Positions 56,521-64,000 of a stretch of 64,000 nucleotides of DNA are shown in pieces. Position numbers and translations under genes: made by a program. Positions within the stretch are counted from its first letter, which is position 1. Each line of letters starts with the position of its first letter. The DNA comes from Trichaptum fuscoviolaceum (taxonomy: Eukaryota > Basidiomycota > Agaricomycetes > Hymenochaetales > Trichaptaceae). The notes beneath the pieces were generated by a model that saw nothing but the letters and a program-made list of their open reading frames with translations, had not been told where the DNA came from and ran no database searches. The stretch is taken from NCBI GenBank assembly GCA_910574455.1, contig CAJSYZ010000009.1, positions 4,047,040 through 4,111,039 on the forward strand, read 5' to 3'.

Positions 56521-59500
56521 TCAGGTCGTCGTCGCCCTTAGCATTAGCATGTTCGTCCTCTGCATCACCTTCCATCTCGCTTCTATGTTCAGCCCCCTCA
56601 CGCTCTTCCCCTTATCGTCGGTTCCGTCTTCCCAATTATCAGCGCCTTCGTCATACGCTTTCTCGCAGGTCGAATCTGCATCTACACCGTCAAAATACAA
56701 GGAAAAGTCCCTGCCAGTGATACCCGATCCAACAAGTTCGGTGTTCTTTCTCGTGTCGATATCTGTACTGGCATCGTAAGCTAGGAGGCGGGATCGAACC
56801 TTTTCCCAGTTTGATTCAGTGAAGAAAGAGGGATTCGACAACAAGTTAACATAGTCGTCCGTATGAGGCTGCCACAGAGCGCTAGTGAAATACCACTCAG
56901 CGCCGCCAAGTTCTTCTTTGATATTTTGCAACCGAGCCACCTGTTTATCAATGGCAACCTTGACCTATCCATGAGAAGATCAGCGGATAAGGACAATATA
57001 AGTACTGAAAAAATAGATACCGCTGTTGCCGCAAGGGCGAGGGCACCGATAGGCTTTCCTATGGTGTTTCTGTCCAGTATTTTATGCCGACCCATGGCCA
57101 AGACAATGTGTACGGACAACACTGAGACCACAAGGTCAGAGCAGAACAGTCCTTGCTTCTGTACATTTAGGGTCAATGCATGGACACAAAACGCGACAAT
57201 AAACACTCTTTTACTTACCCTCTCCATACTATACCAGCTTTCCCATAGAAACGGTTCGGCTTTCTTCTTGTCAACTAGCGTCTGCAACGTCTTCACAATT
57301 GCTTCGTTTTGCATTGACTTTAATTGTTCGCCGCTGATAAAACTGGCAACTGATTGCTCAGCTTTCTCAAAAAGTTTCTTGCGCCAGCTATCAGAGCATC
57401 TCTGGGCCGCCTGAAATACGAGGATTGCATCTCAATTTGGTAAAGGTAACTTGAGAATAAGTAAAAATGACTCAACTAGAGAACAGATATCAGCGAACTG
57501 AGTTTCGTAACTAAGTTCCACAGAATCAAACACTTTCCCCCACAGTGAGCTGATGAGCTTATTGTCCGGGGTTTGCCACGGTGTGACGGATTTTCCAACT
57601 GCGCGAAATAGTGAAGGTAATAGAATATGAGTCCAACCTGCCTGAGTACCGGGAGGGAGACACTGGTTCGTCGCCCTTTTCCTGCCTGGCACGCGAGATC
57701 CTTCCCTTCCTTCATTTCGATCCTTGTCCTCAAGTCCCACTGATGTCTGCATATAAGTAAATCAACAAAATATGTCATAGAAATGAATTTGATTCGACAA
57801 ACTGAGCTAGTAGTCCGAGAGACTTTGCGATGACCTTGATAAGCCCCAGTCACTAACACTTCGGGTCCGGGGGTGCAGGATGCACTCTTCATTGCAAGCG
57901 ACGGTGCCCGAGGTGCTAACGACATGTTTCGACCACCAGACTATTAAGAAAAGAAGGTGAATGCTCACATTTAGAGTGTATCAATCGACTCTCACTTACT
58001 TCATTATCAGCCACAAGCGACTGCCTCTTGCGATTAGAGGTAGCGGATCCAATCTCCGGCTGCAACACGTCAGAAAGCTGTTATCCAAGGCAAGTGAGCA
58101 GATCGAAAAGAAGCACTTACCGTCGTATCGGCCTCAGGCCGATAAGGAATATCAGAGGGGTTCCTCTTCTTACTCAAGTCCTTTCCGCCTGATCAGATAC
58201 GAACTTAAAATGCCGGTTACCATAGAATTGACACTTACTGTGGCACCGGCCGGTGTGTCCATGTCAGTCAACAATGACTTCTTGATCTTGACAGTTTTAT
58301 TAGCCAATTGAAATGGCTGAAAATAAGTAAACATAAAATGAAGGAATTCATTGCACATCAAGGTAGAAGAATTACCACATTAACCTGAGAGTGGTGTCTG
58401 GTGGCGACTTCCTCTTTCCGTTCTTTGTGACTGTGATTTCCTATTCATATGCACCCATTAGCGATCGACTCAAAGTGAAGAAGGAAACGAATAGTTGCCA
58501 CAGGAGAGCACCGGAAGTGAGCCTAGGGTGCATCGACACTCACACATACCTGTACACGGGGTTCCAAGGCTAGTGATTGCACCTTACAACCATAAATAAG
58601 GGGGGAACGAGAGAAGTTGAAATAAGATAGACTTACCGGTGCGCTAAGCTGCGAATTAGCAGTTCTCTTGTTTGCATCCTATCAAAATACCAATTCAGTA
58701 AGCAATGAAGGAAGGATGTACCATGAAGATCACTGTCTGGTACTCACCTGTCCACCTGGTTTTATCTTGTGGTTCTTATCCTCGAGTACGGGAAGGGATT
58801 GCTCAGTAGATTGAAAAATGTAAATGATATGACGTCGCTTACCGTTGAAACCTGCGACCCGGAAAGAGTGTCATGCAATAACTTCCTTTTCTTCGAGTTG
58901 ACGTTGCTGCTACCTCCATCCTGTTCATGACACGGCAGTTGGCAGATAAATAATAACGAAGGAATATGAACAAACAGTCATGGAGTAACTGACATGAATC
59001 GAACAGTAATCAGTTGGACTCACACAAGCTTGAGCCGGCCTTGTTAGCCTCTTCGGATCGCTTCCACCCTATAAACAAGTTATTCAGACTGCACTTGCCA
59101 TTCTAATGCTCCATCAACTCACTGCATTTGATTCCGAATCGACAAGATGTGCCTTCTGTTGTACGCTGATTGTGCTATTTTTTACACCATGATAGCTTGT
59201 AAGGGTTATTGTTTCTCCTTCATCCTCCCAGGGACTTAAGTTTTCATCATCTGGCAATGGGATGGTGTGTCTGGTGTAGCTTTGCGTCAGCAAGACTCAT
59301 AATACAGTGGTAGCAAAGACAAGAGCGTCCGAGTCAATGTTGCAGGTGAAGGACTTCCAAGTTGGGTCTCGGCCCGGGAGTGTCACGCCGGTCACTGGCA
59401 CTGCCAGTGCATCCGCTGCCAGTGGCAGGCTCATTAGTCGTAATCTAGTACTAGTCGGGATGATGTTTAATAATTGAGTCTCTAAATCAAGCTTCGCACT

Positions 59501-60575
59501 CACTATTACATCGACTTGACAGTACCAGATACTGATTCAGACGCAATGCAAGATTCAAACTTCAAACTCACAAATTGATCCTTTCTGAGACTGGCAACTC
59601 AAGACCTCCACCCTCTTCACCGATGAAAGTGGAATCATCTGTGTTGCGAAGCGCCCTGACAGGGCGTTTTGTCTTGTCGTTCCGCCTTGACGTAGCGGGC
59701 GAGTCTATTATGTCCGTTTCTTCACCAGAAAGACTCTCGTTTGGTCCTGCAGGAGCGTGAAAGAATGCGTCGCTGGGAGTGGCGGCAGACCTGGACATCT
59801 TTGCGGTCTGCACACGTGTGCGAAATGGAAGTTCACCTTTGGAATCTTCCTTCCTAGCCTTTTTTGCAGGCTTCCTGTTTGGCTCATCCATACTCGCTGC
59901 TTCGCATGAACGTGAGTCACAGTGTTCAACCTCCAAGCTTTGAGATCATCTGAAAATGTATAGGCAATGTTACTCACGAATATCCAAGTCTTCGTTGTGT
60001 CCATCTTCACAACCCGATACGTCTTTAACATCGTTCTTCGAGCCTGTTTATGCTAGTTCAAATCTGTGTCATCACTGATCTAAAGTTGAAGACTTACTAC
60101 TAGCTTCGCCTTTTGGCTTTCTACGTCCACGTTTGCCAGTGAGTTTGGGCACTGTTGAGCCCATCTGGGTGCGTGTCTCAAGAGCCTTCGACAAGTTGTT
60201 TTCAAGCTCTACGGTCTCTAGCATCGCTGCTTCTTGGTTCTCTGCTGCAGTCACCTTCTTGCGAACCTTGTCAGCTGCCTCTTGTTCTTTTGCTGCCCGT
60301 TTTTGCTCCGCAGCGAGTTTTTTCCTCTCTTTCGCAACCGCGACTTGCTGGGCCGCAGCTCTGCGGAAAGCTGCCCGCTCTTCCTTCTGCTTTTCCTTCT
60401 CTTCCTTCTCCTTCAATGCCTCATCCCGCCTTTCTGCCTGCCGTACTTTCTTTTTCTCTTTTTCTTCCTTCTCCCGCAATATCTCCTCCTGTGTTCGTCT
60501 TGTTCTGAGCTGTTCAACTACTGCTCCGGGGTGCTGATCGCTGTTCTTAGCCCTTGTCTGTCTTCGAGTTGACAT
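56521..60575 (-). CDS. Transposon-associated companion gene (coiled-coil N-terminus, DUF6532-like C-terminus)
   Basis: The start MSTRRQTRAKNSDQHPGAV at 60575 is followed by a coiled coil rich in Lys, Glu and Arg (EEKEKKKVRQAERRDEAL) and a basic GKRGRRKPKG patch. Many short exons then encode disordered, charged sequence (KKARKEDSKGELPFRTRV near 59850; ARPLAADAL-like and WKSFTCNIDSDALVFATT near 59300; KKRKLLHDTLSGSQ near 58880). The C-terminal globular part runs from about 57590: WQTPDNKLISSLWGKVFDS, CSDSWRKKLFEKAEQSV, KAEPFLWESWYSMERV, KPIGALALAATAV, QVARLQNIKEELGGAEWYF and LWQPHTDDYVN. This pattern resembles DUF6532 proteins that accompany fungal DNA transposons; that is from memory and unsure. 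One frame stops at 56521. Another frame continues into an acidic repeat to 56264, so the true C-terminus is unclear. It lies head-to-head with the transposase fragment, 118 bases apart. Confidence 0.55.
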
Positions 60576-60692
60576 TTTGTGCAGTGTTTTGAGTCTTGTA
60601 TGAGGATAAGATGGATCGAAGGTGCAAGTTCAAGATCAGGGAGGCGGGGGCGTCTATCTTAGACAAGTTGAAAATTTACGCCCACTACTGCT

Positions 60693-61806
60693 ATGACTAA
60701 TTTTAACTCCGAGTCAGGTTCACTCAGGCTCACTGGCAGCCTCAGGCTGAGGCTCAGGTGTGAGACCCAAAGACCCAAGACGTGTACTAGTACTTCTACT
60801 GAGGCTACATTCAAGTTGATGCCAGCGACACGGAAAAAGCACGATCCCTTTCATTTTCCACCAACTATTCGATGCACCTTGCCCGGCTGTAGTAGGACGT
60901 TCAAGAGTCAATCTGGAAGAACAAGACATGAATATTCAGCTCATCCGACGTCATTCATGGCAAGTTCTACTGCCAGTGGTAGTGGTCATGACTATGATTC
61001 TTCACCCATTCCAAGTCGACCCACACGAGCTCCAACTTTTCAAGTTCTCCCTAGGTTGTCTGAACTTCCAACAGAAAGTCATCTTGAGAGTGGCTCTGAC
61101 TCCTACGATTACGATATCTCCATGCTTACACAAGATATCTCGATGCTCAGTATAGTAGGCCGAGACGAACTGCTTCGAGACCTACTAGTAGGCGGACCTG
61201 ATTCTCAGTCACATTCTGTCATTGGAAGTGATGACCGTAGCGCGTCCTCTGAAGACTTGGACTTAGACATTGGAGATCATGAGGAGAGCGGGGATAACTT
61301 GAAGGTGTATCACAGATACTTGAATGGTGCGTGCCATGTTTATTGTCCTCGGTTTACTGTAGTACTCTGACACCAGACACCGTGCAGCCACTCCATGCGA
61401 TGCAGAAGGAACCTTCTTAAAAGACGAAGAACCCCCCGTTCCTCGAAACAAACCTACATCAAATGATTGGTTTCCCTATTCGTGCCGAGCAGATTTCGAG
61501 CTCGCAGATTTTCTCTATCGAGAAGAGCAAATGTCTGCTGGTAACATAACGAAGCTTCTTGGAATCATGAAGGCATATCAGCTAATCCACCTCGCGGATA
61601 ATGCGAAATCTGGCGGATATTCTGATTTCGACGCGACAGAGCCTGACGAGGACTCGGATTTGGATATTACTAGTACGCTGCTCGATGGAGATGCACAGAA
61701 GTTGTACAATGTCATTGACGCTACGAGAGTTGGTGATGTGCCTTGGAAATCCTTCAGTAACTTCTATACGAATGACAATGAGCCGTACCAACTAATAATC
61801 TTATAG
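60693..61806 (+). pseudogene. Plavaka-like transposase, N-terminal part only
   Basis: The N-terminal part contains a C2H2 finger (CTLPGCSRTFKSQSGRTRH then SAH), as in Plavaka transposases of basidiomycetes. An intron at 61327-61387 joins YHRYLN to ATPCDAEGTFLKDEEPP. The exon continues with DWFPYSCRADFELADFLY, REEQMSAGNITKLLGIM and DVPWKSFSNFYTNDNEPYQ, the conserved region preceding the catalytic core. The frame ends at 61806 and the catalytic domain is missing. The following DNA (from about 61807) is unrelated and rich in palindromes, so the element was cut by an insertion or deletion. The start may be the internal Met at about 60819 (MPATRKKHDPFHFPP) rather than 60693. It shares a 118-base bidirectional spacer with the companion gene. 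Confidence 0.75.
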
Positions 61807-62212
61807 ATCCGCGATAATTATCGCAACCCGTTTCTAAAGTTATCGCGGTAACGGGACCATAGCTTTTTTGGCCTGTGCGGCAGCTTAATGCCGGGGTGCC
61901 GCCTCACGGCACCTCACGGCATGCATCCCGCGTCAGGGACCAGGCTGAATTCGGTAATACAGCCTGGTTTTGATCGCTGGCGCGTTTGCAACGCGATAAT
62001 TTTGCTACCGGGGCCTAGCCCCTCATAATTTGATATAAAATAGCTCCTTGCTAGTACGAAAGGTTAATCTTTTTTATTTGCAATATGATGTCGCCGTTAA
62101 TTTACAATTAATGTTGCGACACTGGGCAAAGGTAAGCGCCGGCGCTTAACTACGGTGTTGTGTGCGCGCGTCCGTGCTTGTCCTTATCTCCCACTTTCAC
62201 GACCACTGCGTC

Positions 62213-62213
<1 letters not shown>
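61807..62213. other. Palindrome-rich sequence after the truncated transposase
   Basis: Several short palindromes are visible: GCGATAATTATCGC at about 61812-61825, GCGCGTTTGCAACGCG near 61980, GGGGCCTAGCCCC near 62011-62023, and a CGGCACCTCACGGCA repeat near 61905. No ORF is supported. It may be part of another mobile element that cut the transposase. Confidence 0.4.

Positions 62214-62252
<39 letters not shown>
62214..62252. repeat. (CT)n microsatellite
   Basis: About 19 uninterrupted TC/CT dinucleotides. Confidence 0.95.
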
Positions 62253-62255
<3 letters not shown>

Positions 62256-64000
62256 CTCGGTTTTCTTCTCTTTTACTCTATGCTAGAAGGATATCAACGC
62301 AATGTAACTTGCGTGGGAGGAGCAGGAAGGCCGTAAATGCGGCAGGTGCGTAACTCTTAATTTTGCATTTAGATGGAGCTAACCTTTTGCTCGACTCATA
62401 GTTGCACCGTGAACCTCACCCTCTTCTTCATTTCATTGCAAGAACGTCAACGATAACACAGGACGCTATGCATGCCTATCTCTCTTCCGCTTTCCCAAAT
62501 CCAAGCACAGCAGCAGCAGCAAATCCAAGCAAGCTCAACTTTTTCATGGCTGACGTCGCTGCAAACACAACAATCGCAACAATAGCAGCGTCGGCAACGA
62601 CAATCGCCTTCGTCTCCAGAATCTCCATTCAACAAACCTGGTCAACAGTCGTACCAGGACGATCACGATCACGAGCAAGAGTTGAACGGCTCGGATTCTG
62701 AACAGGAAGCTCCCCGGCCTAATCCCCATCCACAGCTTGTACATTCTCACAGCTGCTGCTCGGCATCTGCTCTTCAGCAACGGCAACAGCATGCGCAAGC
62801 ACTCAGCTTTGTGCGTCCGATACTGGTTGCCGTCTGAGTTCCTGGTTCGAACTACTGTCTTCGTGACAGTGAGTGCTGGACGATGACGACGATCTGGCTG
62901 CCGATATTGAGCTTGCTGATTTGTGTGTGCCATTTCCTTCAAACGACGCAAGCGCAGCAAAGGGAATAGAAGGTTTGTGAATTCCCTCGAACCCGTTCTA
63001 CCAAATGCACCCCAACTTTGGGGAATAGCCTTTGCGACTGCGCGTGATCTTCGTGATCAGCGGCTTCGCGAAGGTTAATCTTAGTATGTTTGTTCTCTTT
63101 TTTTCTGTATTTAAATCATGTATAATATAACTTAAATCTGATCTATAATACACATACATTTGAACAACAAAAAAACTGCGAGCAAGGAGTGAATCATTAA
63201 TGTTTTAGACGTTGTCGAAGGTGTCCTTCGACACGTCGTCGTCCTCGAAGTTGAGTCCGGCGATTCCCGGACCATTCATCCGAGGCATCGCCGAACACAC
63301 ATTTCTCTCAAAATTAAAACACTCGTTCGAGTGGACTTCAGGCACATTATGCTATGCAAAAGCTTTTGCATGACAGTAAATTATAATATTTTTTTAAATA
63401 GCATTCATGCACTCTGCTGCTGTGTAATAAGTAAAACAGCTATAAAAGTGCTGTTCTAGCAGTATTTATTCATTTCTATATTCTTCAGTGCATTTTATAC
63501 TTCCATATTCTGTACAATAGATCTATTTTACATTATATATCAGTCGCAAAAAGAATTACGTTGATAGATAGCTTGGAAGTGGTTGAACTTGAAAGTGGTG
63601 TTTCGGGTGCATCACTTCGAGTGAAACTTGTACACATGTGTTCGACTCTCGGACTGATTTGTCTACTTCACAACTGTCTTCTTAGTAACTTCCATTCTAG
63701 CACCTGATTTTGTTTCATTAGAGCCTCTATTATTGCTATGTAACATATCTATATTTTTTAATCATCATTAATATAGTGAAACTAGCTGCAAATGTTGAAT
63801 TTTGACTCAAAAGTGCACAAAATGGCCAATTTTAGAGATTGTTTCATTTTTGTAGCCGTTTTTAAAGCTGCATTAAAGCCCATAATTTTTATAGAGCTTC
63901 CATAATATATTATGAGCCATAATGTAAAGTTCTAAGGCTATCAGAGGAACGTAAGATAAAAGAGAAATCAAAGATTTGTAGGAAATATGCATGAATCATG
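62253..64000. other. AT-rich region, no confident gene
   Basis: A Gln-rich, interrupted plus-strand frame at about 62420-62840 (QSPSSPESPFNKPG, DDHDHEQELNGSDSEQEAPR) contains stops and looks like a decayed gene. On the minus strand 63205-63288 a 27-codon frame (MPRMNGPGIAGLNFEDDDVS...) resembles a C-terminal exon, but no upstream exon could be found. After 63300 the sequence is strongly AT-rich, with only simple-sequence runs. Confidence 0.4.

Noticed and set aside
56299..56720. Plus-strand Ser/Pro and Arg/Pro frames over the minisatellite
   Set aside because: Simple products of the CCTCGT repeat in other frames.
63575..63660. GTTCGACTC resembling a pol III B box
   Set aside because: No A box at suitable distance and no cloverleaf could be drawn.

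Overview
The window reads as nuclear DNA of a mushroom-forming basidiomycete (Agaricomycetes). The evidence is dense GT-AG introns of about 50-70 bases, basidiomycete-restricted families (DUF7330, DUF6533-type membrane proteins, a CYP63-like P450), a Tad1-like LINE and a Plavaka-like transposase fragment. No tRNA, rRNA or CRISPR locus was found. All names come from reading the sequence and from family knowledge; nothing was searched.

Layout. 1-5368 is a LINE with two overlapping ORFs, followed at once by a small inverted-repeat element (5369-5921). 6258-8763 is a multi-exon P450. From 9196 to 53901 an undescribed membrane-protein family (called LWG here, after a C-terminal LLWGYP box) occurs five times: LWG-1 (9196-13107, -), LWG-2 (19242-22758, -), LWG-3 (30406-34662, -), LWG-4 (41938-44896, +) and LWG-5 (48528-53901, +, broken). 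Four DUF7330 genes lie among them (14067-15058 +, 35651-36719 +, 40628-41463 +, 45162-46125 -). Single genes in between are a short-chain dehydrogenase/reductase (16238-17524), an O-methyltransferase (23544-25562), a DUF6533-type membrane protein (25960-27954) with a remnant copy upstream, and an RBR-type E3 ubiquitin ligase (37133-39556).

The main signal is the repeated pairing of LWG and DUF7330 genes. Three pairs are head-to-head (LWG-1/DUF7330-1, LWG-3/DUF7330-2, LWG-5/DUF7330-4) and one is tandem (DUF7330-3 then LWG-4). The divergent spacers are about 0.8-1.0 kb once two transposons are subtracted from the DUF7330-4/LWG-5 spacer. Promoters of the DUF7330 genes share a CTGCGC...GCGCAG block, and the spacers carry clusters of GTGAC. 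This looks like a two-gene module that was duplicated locally. LWG copies range from intact (LWG-1, LWG-3) through in-frame deleted (LWG-2) and apparently frameshifted (LWG-4) to a pseudogene carrying three insertions (LWG-5).

46436-48519 and 49740-52345 are rich in small mobile elements, including a 180-base-arm foldback and a 677-base element with inverted tRNA-like ends around CCCTAA repeats. 56521-61806 is a divergent transposon gene pair: a multi-exon companion gene and a truncated Plavaka-like transposase. The final 2 kb is AT-rich with microsatellites and no convincing gene.
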